Shown: positions 37,298 to 46,986, counted from the first letter of the stretch. The stretch: DNA of 64,000 nt from Changpingibacter yushuensis (GCF_014041995.1 NZ_CP059492.1:2170001-2234000); one strand, 5' to 3'. The notes: a model not told the origin generated them from the letters alone. Numbers and translations: made by a program.

Positions 37298-37902
37298 TGT
37301 TCTACCTTCTTCCCATAGCCCAAATCGCGTGCGTAGTCAGCCAGCAAGTCACGCAGCTGGCGGCGCCCACGGTGGAGGCGAGACATCACGGTACCGATCG
37401 GGGTGTCCATGATCTCTGCGATCTCCTGATAGGAGAAGCCCTCAACGTCTGCTAGGTACACGGCGAGTCGGCGATCTTCAGGAAGCTTTGCCAGAGCCTC
37501 TTTGATCTCCGAATCAGGGAGGTTCTCAATGGCTTCTGCTTCAGCCGAGACCAATCCAGTTGACTGGTGTGAAGCAGCTTCGAATTCCTGCCAATCCTCC
37601 ACCTCGGCAGCGTCAGACTGTTTGGGCTGGCGCTGTGCCTTGCGGTAGTTCGAAATGAAGGTGTTATTGAGAATCCGATACAGCCATGCTTTGAGATTTG
37701 TGCCCGGACGATACTGGTGGAAGGCGGCGAATGCCTTGGCATACGTCTCCTGTACCAGATCCTCCGCATCTTGCGGGTTCCGGGTTAAGCGCATAGCTGC
37801 GCCGTACAGCTGGTCAAGGAAAGGCAGGGCCTCACTCTCAAACCGCCCCACGAGCGAGTCGGCGCCCTCCCCAGGATCCGTGCGAATAATGTCTGTACTC
37901 AT
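37294..37902 (-). CDS. sigH: ECF sigma factor SigH/SigR (thiol-oxidative stress)
   Basis: The 202-residue sigma factor has region 2 with [19 protein letters not shown] and [19 protein letters not shown] and region 4 with [20 protein letters not shown], closely like actinobacterial SigR/SigH. It directs thioredoxin, mycothiol and protease genes under disulfide stress. ATG codons lie at 37905 and 37902; AGGA is closest to ideal for the second. A GGAAT...GTT promoter of its own type lies upstream. rsrA-like follows with overlap. Confidence 0.93.
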   Translation of the reverse strand: MSTDIIRTDPGEGADSLVGRFESEALPFLDQLYGAAMRLTRNPQDAEDLVQETYAKAFAAFHQYRPGTNLKAWLYRILNNTFISNYRKAQRQPKQSDAAEVEDWQEFEAASHQSTGLVSAEAEAIENLPDSEIKEALAKLPEDRRLAVYLADVEGFSYQEIAEIMDTPIGTVMSRLHRGRRQLRDLLADYARDLGYGKKVEQ

Positions 37903-37941
37903 CATGTCCTAGGTTAGTCGGGTTTCCCCGTCATGATGCAC

Positions 37942-37968
37942 AACGTCTGGAAGCCACGTTTTCATTCC
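37942..37968 (-). promoter_or_regulatory. SigH/SigR-type promoter upstream of sigH
   Basis: On the minus strand GGGAAT (GGAAT at 37968-37964) and CGTTG (GTT at 37944-37942) are separated by 18-19 bases, matching the SigR/SigH consensus GGAAT-N18/19-GTT. It lies about 40 bases before sigH, implying positive autoregulation. Confidence 0.7.
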
Positions 37969-38055
37969 CTTGGTATAACGCGGTTGTGAGCATCTGTGAC
38001 ATCCGAGTTGTGTCCAGTACGGGCATTTCTCACAGATTTGCGGTAGTAATGAGTC

Positions 38056-38607
38056 ATGAACATTCTGCGCACTCTTGCTCGTCCATTGCTTGCCGCACCG
38101 TTCATTTTGAGCGGGGTCGATGCTCTTGCGCGTCCAGCCGGCCATCGGGAGCGTGCAGCCCTCTACCAGCCGCTCCTCGACAAGGCCGATATTCACCTTT
38201 CGGACCGGCAGCTAGATCTTTCTACCCGCCTCCTTGGCCTGACCAACATTGCGTGTGGTACGTGCCTCGCGTTAGGGAAGGCTCCACGTCTCAGCGCCAC
38301 AGTTCTTTCAGGCGTTCAGATCCCGCTTGCACTTGCCAACAATCCGTTCTGGACTCATCGTGGCGCCGAACGCTCCGCTGATATAGCAGGCCTGATCGTG
38401 CAGGGCGGCCTACTTGGAGGGCTACTTCTTGCCGCATCTGACCTTGCAGGGCAGCCATCCTACGCGTGGCGCCGCGCCAACAATCGCGACCAGCGCGCGG
38501 AAGTTCGCGCGGTCAAAGCCCAAGCTCAAGCGACTGCAGATGCGCGTATCAACAAAATCAAGGCATCATACGACTCACGAATTGCGAAGGTGGCCTCGCA
38601 TGCCTGA
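38056..38607 (+). CDS. DoxX family membrane protein
   Basis: A 183-residue protein starting MNILRTLARPLLAAPFILSG with four hydrophobic segments (about 8-25, 55-75, 78-95, 108-130) and a charged Ala/Lys-rich C-terminal helix from about 135. This is the DoxX layout. In mycobacteria a DoxX protein takes part in a membrane redox complex against oxidants, and a place beside sigH fits, but the exact role here is unknown. It overlaps aroA by eight bases. Confidence 0.85.
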   Translation: MNILRTLARPLLAAPFILSGVDALARPAGHRERAALYQPLLDKADIHLSDRQLDLSTRLLGLTNIACGTCLALGKAPRLSATVLSGVQIPLALANNPFWTHRGAERSADIAGLIVQGGLLGGLLLAASDLAGQPSYAWRRANNRDQRAEVRAVKAQAQATADARINKIKASYDSRIAKVASHA

Positions 38608-40018
38608 ACTTTGGCCAGCGCCCTTTCATCCTGAACCTCTTACCGCCTCAGTTCGCGTACCCGGCTCCAAATCTCTGACAAATCGCTATCTTGTACTCGC
38701 CGCGCTTGGTGATCAACCGTCCGTTATCCGCGAACCGCTCATCGCACGTGACACAGTACTTATGGCCCGTGCGCTTGAGGCCATGGGCACAAGCATGGAG
38801 TTCTACGAACACGAGCTATTCATCTACCCTGCGCCTCTCCATGGCGCGGACGTTCGTGTTGGGCTAGCTGGCACGGTCATGCGTTTTCTCCCAGCGGTTG
38901 CGATGATCGCAAACGGCTCTGTTTCGTTCGACGGCGACGACGGCGCGAGGGTACGTCCTATTGACCCCGTTGTAACAGCAATCAAGGAACTGGGTGTCCG
39001 CATTGACCATGCGGTCAATGCGGACGGCGAGGCCGTGCTGCCCGTCACCGTGCACGGAACGGGCGAGGCCATGGGCGCGCGCCTAGAGATCGATGCTTCC
39101 GCATCTTCTCAGTTCGTCTCAGCATTGCTCTTGGTAGCGCCTCGATTGGTTGGTGGCCTGGAGCTGCGGCATGTGGGTGCCGATCTGCCGTCCACCCCGC
39201 ACCTTGAAATGACTGTCGAAGTTCTACGCAACGCTGGCATTGAGATCTACAGCTTCCCCAAGGATGCCGGGCCAGTGCGGCCTGGCCATCCCGCTGTTCG
39301 TTGGCTCGTGCTTCCCGGAATCCCGGACGTTGGCAATGTGGAAGTGGAGCCAGATCTCTCCAACGCCGGGGCCTTCTTGGCTGCCGGCATGGTCACGGGT
39401 GGAACCATCGATATTCCTGGGTGGCCATTGGCAACTCAGCAACCTGGCAACTCTCTACGTGAGATCTTCACAAAAATGGGCGCGGACGTCGTCGTCGCCA
39501 ATAGCAAACTCACATTGCACGGGCCCGCACACATTACGGCACTGGACATGGACCTTCACGACGTAGGAGAACTGGTCCCCACTATTTCCGCGGTGGCTGC
39601 ATTTGCCGACGGAACGTCATACTTGCGCAATATCGGGCATCTGCGTGGCCATGAGACCGACCGCCTAGCTGCCATCACTACCGAACTGAACCGAATCGGT
39701 GGAAATGCGACGGTCCAAGGCGACGACTTGGTAATTCAACCCGCGCCTTTGCACGCTGGCACATTGGCGACTTACGAGGATCATCGCATGGCCACCTTCG
39801 CCGCCATCCTTGGGTTGCGGGTCAAGGACATTCAGGTTGAGAACATCGCAACCACATCCAAGACACTTCCCCAGTTCCCGCAGATGTGGAGCGACCTCAT
39901 TCGCGGAGTACGCAACGTTCGTGCCACCATTGATGACCAGGATCTGACAGCTCCGGCCCCCACGGCCGATTCCATGCCCGATCTCCATCACACGAACGTT
40001 GAAAGTGCAGGCATGTGA
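38600..40018 (+). CDS. aroA: 3-phosphoshikimate 1-carboxyvinyltransferase (EPSP synthase)
   Basis: Sixth step of the shikimate pathway. The 472-residue protein has PGSKSLTNRYLVLAALGD at the N-terminus, LAGTVMRFLPAVA and the C-terminal TYEDHRMATFAAILGLRV. It is longer than E. coli AroA because of a short C-terminal tail (VRATIDDQDLTAPAPTADSM). The ATG at 38600 has AAGGTGG upstream within the DoxX gene. The frame is open further 5' but runs through DoxX. It overlaps rsgA by four bases; the sigH-aroA-rsgA order resembles M. tuberculosis. Confidence 0.95.
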   Translation: MPELWPAPFHPEPLTASVRVPGSKSLTNRYLVLAALGDQPSVIREPLIARDTVLMARALEAMGTSMEFYEHELFIYPAPLHGADVRVGLAGTVMRFLPAVAMIANGSVSFDGDDGARVRPIDPVVTAIKELGVRIDHAVNADGEAVLPVTVHGTGEAMGARLEIDASASSQFVSALLLVAPRLVGGLELRHVGADLPSTPHLEMTVEVLRNAGIEIYSFPKDAGPVRPGHPAVRWLVLPGIPDVGNVEVEPDLSNAGAFLAAGMVTGGTIDIPGWPLATQQPGNSLREIFTKMGADVVVANSKLTLHGPAHITALDMDLHDVGELVPTISAVAAFADGTSYLRNIGHLRGHETDRLAAITTELNRIGGNATVQGDDLVIQPAPLHAGTLATYEDHRMATFAAILGLRVKDIQVENIATTSKTLPQFPQMWSDLIRGVRNVRATIDDQDLTAPAPTADSMPDLHHTNVESAGM

Positions 40019-40992
40019 AGCGCGACACCGGTACCGATGATCCACGAGTCAGGGTGAGGCCGGGCAAGGCATCCCGCCCCCGCACCAAGATTCGCCCCAG
40101 CTTCAAGGAGGCCGTACCAGCCCGCGTAGTTGGAGTTGATCGCGGCCGCTACCACCTCAGAATGGAAGACGGTACCCAGGTTACCGCCGTCAAGGCTCGC
40201 GAACTGGGGCGAGGCTCCGTCGTCGTCGGCGATCGAGTCAAAGTTACCGGTGACGTCTCTGGTCAGAAGGACACCCTTGCGCGCGTGGTGCGCGTACTGG
40301 ACCGAACCACAGAATTGCGCAGATCCACTGAAGAAGGCGACGGCCGCGAGCGCGTCATCGTATCAAACGTTGACCAGATGGCGATCGTGACCGCTCTGGC
40401 ACAGCCGGAGCCCCGCACGGGTATGATCGATCGCTGCCTTGTGGCTGCCTACGATTCGGGGATGAAACCGCTATTGGTCCTCACCAAAGCCGATCTGGCG
40501 GCTCCAACTGATCTTGTCTCATACTACGATCCGCTGGGCGTCTCATGGTTCGTCACTGAAGCCCAAGCCAGCGAGCGTGGGCTAGATCAACTACTTGAGG
40601 CTCTGACCGGGCATAACACTGTGCTCGTCGGGCACTCCGGAGTAGGAAAATCAACTCTCCTGAACGTCCTCATCCCAGATGCTGACCGCGCCACAGGCCA
40701 CGTCAACGAAGTGACGGGAAAGGGGCGCCACACCTCAACCTCAGCCGTCGCATTCTCCTTGCCTGAAGGCGGCACCGTTGTGGACACCCCCGGGGTACGC
40801 TCATTCGGGCTATCTCACGTCACATCAGACAACATTTTGCGGGCATTCGGTGACTTGGCCGAAGTAGCAGAAGGCTGCCCCCGCGGCTGCCCACACGAGG
40901 CCGATTCCCTCGACTGCGCGCTCTCCGAAGTCACAGACGAAAGGCTCGTGGCGCGGGTGGCATCCTTTCGAAGGTTGCTCAGCACACGCTGA
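40015..40992 (+). CDS. rsgA: Ribosome small-subunit-dependent GTPase A
   Basis: Circularly permuted GTPase for 30S maturation. The 325-residue protein has an N-terminal OB domain (about 35-110), then G4 LVLTKADL, G1 GHSGVGKSTLLN (about 205), G3 DTPGVRSFG, and a C-terminal zinc knuckle CPRGCPHEADSLDCAL. The permuted order G4-G1-G3 is diagnostic. The GTG start overlaps the aroA stop (GTGA). Confidence 0.95.
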   Translation: MKRDTGTDDPRVRVRPGKASRPRTKIRPSFKEAVPARVVGVDRGRYHLRMEDGTQVTAVKARELGRGSVVVGDRVKVTGDVSGQKDTLARVVRVLDRTTELRRSTEEGDGRERVIVSNVDQMAIVTALAQPEPRTGMIDRCLVAAYDSGMKPLLVLTKADLAAPTDLVSYYDPLGVSWFVTEAQASERGLDQLLEALTGHNTVLVGHSGVGKSTLLNVLIPDADRATGHVNEVTGKGRHTSTSAVAFSLPEGGTVVDTPGVRSFGLSHVTSDNILRAFGDLAEVAEGCPRGCPHEADSLDCALSEVTDERLVARVASFRRLLSTR

Positions 40993-41107
40993 CCGAACCC
41001 GCCATGCCTCACCTCACCATCGCTTGGATCCCCATCGGATCGCAACCTAGCCTCCCCTAGAGGCTCACAAGACCGTAACTCCCATCCACTCAGCAGATTG
41101 GCCCATC

Positions 41108-41917
41108 ATGGAATCACTCACTCGGATTGCCGACGATCTGGCTTTCGCATCCTCAATCATTGACAGGGTTGATCAGCTGACCAAAGACAGGTTCGGAGCA
41201 AGCGACCTTCAGATAGAGACCAAGCCGGATCTAACCCCCGTCTCCGACGCCGATAAGTCTGCGGAATCCCTTATCCGATCCATGCTGGGCCGCAGCCGTT
41301 CACGCGATTCCGTCTACGGTGAAGAGGAGGGCGGATCGCTGGATCACGGCGGCCGCCGCTGGATCATTGATCCCATTGACGGCACGAAGAACTACGTACG
41401 CGGAGTGCCGGTATGGGCTACGCTCCTAGCGCTTGAGGAGGACGGCGAAATCCAGCTGGGGATCGTTTCTGCTCCCGCCCTCAAGCGCCGCTGGTGGGCG
41501 GGGAAAGGGCTGGGAGCATTTACTGGAACCAGCCTCGGCAACGCGAAGAGGATTCACGTCTCAGGTGTTTCCCGGCTAGAGGATTCCTCATTCTCCTATT
41601 CCTCGCTTAGCGGTTGGGCTGAACGCCAGCAATTGCGGGCATTCCTGCGCCTTTCGGAAACATGCTGGCGCACGCGCGCCTTCGGCGATTTTTGGAGCTA
41701 CATGCTGGTAGCAGAGGGCGCCGTGGATATCGCAGCCGAGCCAGAACTCGAAATCTATGACATGGCAGCATTGGTTCCCATCATCACTGAAGCTGGCGGC
41801 ACATTCACGTCCCTCGAAGGTGAGCCCGGCCCGTGGGGTGGCGCGGCGATCGCCACCAATGGTCTCCTCCACGCTCAGGCGCTGGAGATGCTCAACTCAA
41901 TCTCCGATTCGCAGTGA
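41108..41917 (+). CDS. hisN: Inositol monophosphatase family protein, probably histidinol-phosphatase
   Basis: A 269-residue magnesium-dependent phosphatase with VYGEEEGG, WIIDPIDGTKNYVRGVP and the C-terminal DMAALVPIITEAGG metal motifs. The sequence FGDFWSYMLVAEGAVDIAAE resembles actinobacterial HisN, which makes histidinol in histidine synthesis. Inositol phosphatase activity cannot be excluded from sequence. It follows rsgA by 115 bases. Confidence 0.75.
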   Translation: MESLTRIADDLAFASSIIDRVDQLTKDRFGASDLQIETKPDLTPVSDADKSAESLIRSMLGRSRSRDSVYGEEEGGSLDHGGRRWIIDPIDGTKNYVRGVPVWATLLALEEDGEIQLGIVSAPALKRRWWAGKGLGAFTGTSLGNAKRIHVSGVSRLEDSSFSYSSLSGWAERQQLRAFLRLSETCWRTRAFGDFWSYMLVAEGAVDIAAEPELEIYDMAALVPIITEAGGTFTSLEGEPGPWGGAAIATNGLLHAQALEMLNSISDSQ

Positions 41918-41934
41918 GAGAGAATCTTCACAAG

Positions 41935-41950
41935 TGGCGAGTTATCGCCA
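41935..41950 (+). terminator. Small hairpin after the hisN-like gene
   Basis: TGGCGA-GTTA-TCGCCA, a perfect 6-bp stem with a tetraloop, lies 18 bases after the stop. No T-run follows, so the call is weak. Confidence 0.3.
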
Positions 41951-42004
41951 AATACTCGTACTTCTCACATGGTAACCAACGCCTGAAGCTGCAAGAATAA
42001 CCCC

Positions 42005-42496
42005 ATGACTGAAGAGCGGGAAGTCCTGACATGGAACGATTTCGGCGTCGCCTCACGCAATCTGGCAACAACGGTGTGGGAATCTGATTATTATCCCGAC
42101 ATAATCGTGTGCGTCGCCCGCGGTGGCCTCATTCCTGCTGGTGCAATCGCATACGCCCTAGATCAGAAGAGCCTGCTCGTTCTGAACGTCGAGTTCTACA
42201 CAGGGATTGGAACCACACTTCGCGATCCACGCCTCGTTGACCCGGTACCAGACAACCATGGCATGAGCGGCAAGAAGGTCCTTATTGTCGACGACGTCGC
42301 CGATTCGGGCCGTACGCTTCAGTTCGTCCACGACATTTGCGCCCAGTACACCGATCAGATTCGCACCGCTGTGCTCTATGAAAAGCCACGCTCAATCCTT
42401 TCGTGCGACTACGTCTGGCATCGCACCGACAAGTGGATCTCCTTCCCGTGGTCATCTCTTCCCCCAGTCAACGGCGAAGGCAACTCGGAGGCCTAA
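42005..42496 (+). CDS. Phosphoribosyltransferase (purine/xanthine type)
   Basis: The 163-residue protein starts MTEEREVLTWNDFGVASRNL and carries CVARGGLIPAGAIAY and the PRPP-binding motif VLIVDDVADSGRTL. It resembles the short XGPRT-like proteins annotated as phosphoribosyltransferases in actinobacteria, which may salvage xanthine or guanine. The KPRS..CDYVWHRTDKWISFPW end fits the same group. The substrate cannot be read from the sequence. Confidence 0.82.
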   Translation: MTEEREVLTWNDFGVASRNLATTVWESDYYPDIIVCVARGGLIPAGAIAYALDQKSLLVLNVEFYTGIGTTLRDPRLVDPVPDNHGMSGKKVLIVDDVADSGRTLQFVHDICAQYTDQIRTAVLYEKPRSILSCDYVWHRTDKWISFPWSSLPPVNGEGNSEA

Positions 42497-42566
42497 ACCT
42501 CGTTTGGTTCGCGCTCTGGAGTGATGGGCAGCAAAACCTGTCTGGTACACCCTCTATCCTTGAATC

Positions 42567-43781
42567 ATGCTCATTCTCCACACCTCGGATTGGCACTTGG
42601 GGCGCACTCTTCACCGTGCCGATCTCACGCCGGCATTCGAACTGTGGTGCCACCACGTCATCGAACTAGTCAAAGAACGCGGCATTGATGCCGTGCTTAT
42701 TTCTGGCGATGTGTACGATCGCGGCGTCCCCTCCACAACCGCGGTCACCCTGTTTGATGCCACGCTCTCAGAGCTCTCCCAACTCACCACGGTCATCATG
42801 ACATCCGGCAATCACGATTCCGCACAGCGCCTCGGATTCGGCTCAGCACTCATGCAGGATCGCATCCATATCCGCACTGATTCGCGCTGCTGCGGAGATC
42901 CTGTTGAAGTCCGTGCGAAAGATGGATCACTGGGCGCCCTTGTGTATCCCATCCCCTACCTCGATCCGGATGTTGAGCGCCGCCGGTTGGCGTCCAATCC
43001 CGATGATTCAGGGACCTACCTAGACCGGAGCCATGAAGCGGTCTTGCGCGCGGCACTCAAGAGGATTGAAGCTGACGCGGAAGGCGGTGAACACGCAGGC
43101 GCTGATATCGCGCGAATCTGCATGGCACATGCGTTTGTCACGGGCGCTGAAGCCTCCGAATCGGAACGCGACATTCATGTAGGTGGCGTGGATAGCGTGC
43201 CCTCGGGTCTGTTCAGATTGGGTGCTGATGGAGATGCCACCGGACCCCTCACATACGTTGCGCTGGGCCATCTTCACTCACCACAGTCTGTTGGCCTCGA
43301 ATGGGACCCACCCATGCGATATTCGGGCTCTCCAGTGGCATTCTCTTTCTCGGAGAGCCGGCCAAAAAGCTCAGTGCTTCTGCACATCGAAGGTTCCACA
43401 GTCACAACGGAACTCATACCTGCACCTGTCTGGAAGCAGGTTGTGACGCTTGAAGGCCCTCTTGAACTCATCCTGTCAGAACCTAATCGCCGGTATGCCA
43501 CCAGTTTTGTACGATGCATCGTCACAAATCCAGCACGTCCACGCGATATGGCGGCGCAGATTCGCAGCGTGTTCCCCGATGCGCTGGAGATTCAGCATCG
43601 GCCCGAAGCATCGGTACCTCCCGCCTCGAGCATTCCTATTGCCTCACGCGACCCTTTTGAGGTGGTCGGCCAGTTCATGGAAGTTGCCGGAAACAAGGAA
43701 ATAACACCGATCGAGCAGGCCGTGCTTCGGGATGCGTGGGAATCCGCCCGGGCCCAACATTATGAAGCGGGAGGTAAGTGA
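42567..43781 (+). CDS. sbcD: Exonuclease SbcCD subunit D
   Basis: Mre11-type nuclease acting with SbcC on hairpins and blocked DNA ends. The 404-residue protein has the metallophosphatase motifs HTSDWHLGRTL, ISGDVYDRG, TSGNHDS and ALGHLHSPQ. A TATCCT box ends six bases before the ATG and no ribosome binding site is visible, so a leaderless mRNA is plausible. It overlaps sbcC by four bases (GTGATG region). Confidence 0.95.
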   Translation: MLILHTSDWHLGRTLHRADLTPAFELWCHHVIELVKERGIDAVLISGDVYDRGVPSTTAVTLFDATLSELSQLTTVIMTSGNHDSAQRLGFGSALMQDRIHIRTDSRCCGDPVEVRAKDGSLGALVYPIPYLDPDVERRRLASNPDDSGTYLDRSHEAVLRAALKRIEADAEGGEHAGADIARICMAHAFVTGAEASESERDIHVGGVDSVPSGLFRLGADGDATGPLTYVALGHLHSPQSVGLEWDPPMRYSGSPVAFSFSESRPKSSVLLHIEGSTVTTELIPAPVWKQVVTLEGPLELILSEPNRRYATSFVRCIVTNPARPRDMAAQIRSVFPDALEIQHRPEASVPPASSIPIASRDPFEVVGQFMEVAGNKEITPIEQAVLRDAWESARAQHYEAGGK

Positions 43782-46700
43782 TGCGCCTACACCATGTGGA
43801 GATCCGCGGTATTGGACCATTTGCGGGTCGTTCGGTGATTGATTTCGACAAGCTATCTGTGAACGGCCTGTACCTCCTTGACGGCCCAACGGGGTCCGGA
43901 AAGTCTACGATCATCGATTCGATTACGTGGGCGCTCTACGGCAAAGTAGCAGGCGGTGGCGATTCAACTGACACCCGAATGCGGTCCACCCACGCAGATC
44001 CTAGCCTAGAGTCATTCGTTGACTTGGTGTTTTCTGTGGACGCGGGAGTCTACCGTGTGCGGCGCACGCCTGAATGGACCAAGCAGGGCAACAAGAACCC
44101 CACTGCAGTCTCCGCAAAACTGTGGAAGCTCAGCGAGGGAGCACTGGAAAGTGGTGATTTCGAACTCGGCGAGGTGCTCGAATACAAAGCGCAAGGCGTA
44201 GGTGTTGCGATTACTGAACTGATAGGCCTGAACCGCGAACAGTTCGTTCAAACCATCGTCTTGCCACAAGGCAAGTTCGCGGAGTTCCTCAAGCTCTCCA
44301 GTAAGGACCGCACTGCGCTACTTGAGCAGATCTTCGATACCTCGCTCTACCGAACACTCACGGAAACGCTTGTTGCGCGGTCGGGTGAAGCTGGCCAGCA
44401 CATGAGGGAGGCACAAGATCACTTCGGTGATCGCATATCTAATCTGGCCAGCGCGTTGGGCGTGGAAGCTGCAACACGTGATGAGATGGTGGCACAGGCG
44501 CGCACTGTGGAGCTTCCTTCCCAGGCCACCCACCTTCGCCTGAAGCTCGAGGAGATGGTGGACCAGGCAGCGTCACACGCGGCCTTAGCTGATGCCGAAT
44601 CCGCTCAGAAGCAATCCCAGGCACTGGCTGCCTCCGATCAACTACAGGCGGCCGTTGAACTCGAAGCACGCCTCACCCGGTGGACGGCCCTTACGGCTCA
44701 GCGTGCAGAACTGACCTCTCAGGAAACGTCTATTGTTGAAAGCGAACGTCGTCTGGCCCGCCATAACCAGTCGCAGGCGCTCATGGCTTATGTGGCAGGA
44801 CTTGAAACGTCCCGCAATCGCCTTCGCGCAGCAGAAATGGCGGCTCGAACCGCTACACGGAATCCCGCCGGCGCAACTGAAGCCGATCTACGAACAGCCG
44901 AAGCACTCTTAGCAGATCTCAACACGGCCTCAGGGGCACTCACACAGCTCTTAGAGGTCCAGAATGCCGTTGTCATGGACCAGGAGCGTCAACGCGAAGA
45001 CCAGGCCCAGATAAAAGCGATTCGTGCTGAGCTCGAAGCTGCGAAGCTATCACAGAGTGAACTGCCGCAACTGATCGCCACCGCCACTACGCAGCTTCAA
45101 CAGGCTAACCTCCTCGCGGCAACAGCGCCGATGTGTAGAACTAAGTTGACCGAGGCAAAGGAACGTGCGGCCAAGCTCGCTGAACTCACCTCTCAGCGCG
45201 AGTCCCTTCGCCACCAGCAAGTTCGAGCTAAGGAGGCAGCGGCCCAAGCCCTCGCGAGCGCCCAGAAGGTTCACGATGAGACGGAGGCGTGGATCGCGTC
45301 CATGTCCTCGCTCATCGCTCAAGACTTGAAAGATGGCAGGCCGTGCCCAGTGTGTGGATCCTTAGAGCATCCTGCTCCCGCGCCGAGCTCAGGAATCCGC
45401 GCGGATCGGGCATCCGTGGAAGCCGCAGATGCGCAGTCCAAACAAGCCAGGGAGAACCTCGACCAACAAGATGCGGTCCTTCAAACGTTGGAACGCGAAG
45501 TTGCGCAGTTGGAGGTGATGGTGGGATCACTGACTCCACAAGCATCCGAAGATGCGATCAGCGCAGCTCAAGCAGATCTCAAGGCAGCTGAACAGGCCCG
45601 GCTTACGGCCGAAGATCTCACCGCCTCCAGCAACAGGCACACCAAGGAACTCGAAGAGTGCACAGCCATTGCTCAGAAAGCCGAGCGCGATATTGCTGCA
45701 CTCGAAGCTGCCACGGCAGAGCGAAGCACGCGAATAGCCTCTAGCCAACTGAAACTGATCGAAGGCCAGGGGCCATTCGCTAGTATCTCTGAACGCCTAA
45801 CGGCACACCAAGAGGCAGTAGCTGCACAGCGTACTGCCACAGATCTCATCAGAGATGTGCTCACGTACCGCCGCCAAGTAGCCGAGGCCGCTGAGTCATT
45901 CAGCGTGGCGCTGGCCTCCTCTCCCTTTGAGGATGAGAGCGAGGTACGCAGTGCGAGCCTGCCAGATCATGAAGCTGCGCAACTGAAGCTAACCACTGAA
46001 CAATACCGCGAGCACGTGCGATCTGTTGATCAGTCACTTGCCGAACCAGATATTGCCGGCCTGAGTGGACGGGAGCAGCCACACGTTCAGGAGCTTCAAC
46101 TCGCCTATCAGGAAGCCTCGCAAGCCCACAAAAAGGCTGTGGAACTCGCCGCAGAGCTGAATAACACCTCCACGCGTGCCAACATGCTCAAAGAAGAAGC
46201 TAGCGTGGCTTGGCATGCGTGGCAGGCGGCTTACCAAGACTCCGGGCCCGTGGTGCGGCTCGCACAGCTAGCTCAAGGAACAGGACCCTCGCTCACCAAA
46301 GTTCCGCTGGGCACTTACGTTCTCCAGCAGCGGTTTGAGAAAGTCGTTGACCGCGCAAACGAGCATCTCCTCGATGTCTCCCTCGGCCGCTATGAGCTTG
46401 CCAGAACAGACGAAAAAGAAAAGGGAAGCCACCAGCAGAAGACGGGCCTGGGATTGGTGGTCATTGACCACTTGGGTGATGCCGCCGGAGATATCACACG
46501 CTCCACCCGTTCGCTGTCAGGAGGAGAAACCTTCTACGTCTCCTTGTCACTAGCGCTCGCACTTGCCGACGTCGTCCAGTCCGAAAACGGCGGAATCAAG
46601 CTTGACAGCCTCATGATTGACGAAGGCTTTGGTTCGCTGGACTCGGCCACACTCGACCAAGTCATGACGGTCCTGACCGGGCTGGCGAATGGTGGGCGCT

Positions 46701-46807
46701 CTGTAGCGATCGTAAGCCATGTGGATGAACTCAAGAAGATGATTGCCGAGCAGATCAGCGTAATTCCCCAACCAGATGGATCATCTCAGTTGAGGGTCAT
46801 TGCGTAA
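43778..46807 (+). CDS. sbcC: Exonuclease SbcCD subunit C (Rad50-like ATPase)
   Basis: A 1009-residue SMC-like ATPase: N-terminal Walker A DGPTGSGKSTII, two long coiled-coil arms, the zinc hook CPVC in GRPCPVCGSLEHP near residue 522, the ABC signature RSLSGGETFYVSLSLALA and Walker B DSLMIDEGFGSLD. It forms the ATP-driven part of the SbcCD complex with SbcD. Downstream lies a degenerate 19-bp repeat array. Confidence 0.96.
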   Translation: MMRLHHVEIRGIGPFAGRSVIDFDKLSVNGLYLLDGPTGSGKSTIIDSITWALYGKVAGGGDSTDTRMRSTHADPSLESFVDLVFSVDAGVYRVRRTPEWTKQGNKNPTAVSAKLWKLSEGALESGDFELGEVLEYKAQGVGVAITELIGLNREQFVQTIVLPQGKFAEFLKLSSKDRTALLEQIFDTSLYRTLTETLVARSGEAGQHMREAQDHFGDRISNLASALGVEAATRDEMVAQARTVELPSQATHLRLKLEEMVDQAASHAALADAESAQKQSQALAASDQLQAAVELEARLTRWTALTAQRAELTSQETSIVESERRLARHNQSQALMAYVAGLETSRNRLRAAEMAARTATRNPAGATEADLRTAEALLADLNTASGALTQLLEVQNAVVMDQERQREDQAQIKAIRAELEAAKLSQSELPQLIATATTQLQQANLLAATAPMCRTKLTEAKERAAKLAELTSQRESLRHQQVRAKEAAAQALASAQKVHDETEAWIASMSSLIAQDLKDGRPCPVCGSLEHPAPAPSSGIRADRASVEAADAQSKQARENLDQQDAVLQTLEREVAQLEVMVGSLTPQASEDAISAAQADLKAAEQARLTAEDLTASSNRHTKELEECTAIAQKAERDIAALEAATAERSTRIASSQLKLIEGQGPFASISERLTAHQEAVAAQRTATDLIRDVLTYRRQVAEAAESFSVALASSPFEDESEVRSASLPDHEAAQLKLTTEQYREHVRSVDQSLAEPDIAGLSGREQPHVQELQLAYQEASQAHKKAVELAAELNNTSTRANMLKEEASVAWHAWQAAYQDSGPVVRLAQLAQGTGPSLTKVPLGTYVLQQRFEKVVDRANEHLLDVSLGRYELARTDEKEKGSHQQKTGLGLVVIDHLGDAAGDITRSTRSLSGGETFYVSLSLALALADVVQSENGGIKLDSLMIDEGFGSLDSATLDQVMTVLTGLANGGRSVAIVSHVDELKKMIAEQISVIPQPDGSSQLRVIA

Positions 46808-46836
46808 AATCCGTTGTTTCATACGCTCAGGGGCCC

Positions 46837-46986
46837 TTCAACTTCGGGCCAGATGGCGCGCTGGTCGCTAGATCTCGCTTCTGAAGTTGGACAGCGCGCT
46901 CGAAGTTGGATGGCGCGCTCGAAGCTAGATGTTCTCTGGAACTAGATGTCTCTTCTGACCTTGGATACCTCCTCCGGAGCTAGATA
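46837..46986. repeat. Eight-unit degenerate 19-bp tandem repeat array
   Basis: Units start at 46837, 46856, 46875, 46894, 46913, 46932 (17 bp), 46949 and 46968. They share a consensus close to GCGCGCTCGAAGCTAGATG, with the end AGYTWGATR best conserved. The array fills most of the gap between convergent sbcC and the DUF6912 gene and runs into the stop codon of the latter. The period is not a multiple of three, so it is not coding. Confidence 0.75.

Noticed and set aside
41049-41065. AGCCTC-CCCTA-GAGGCT hairpin between rsgA and the hisN-like gene
   Set aside because: Short stem without a T-run; could occur by chance in a GC-rich gap.
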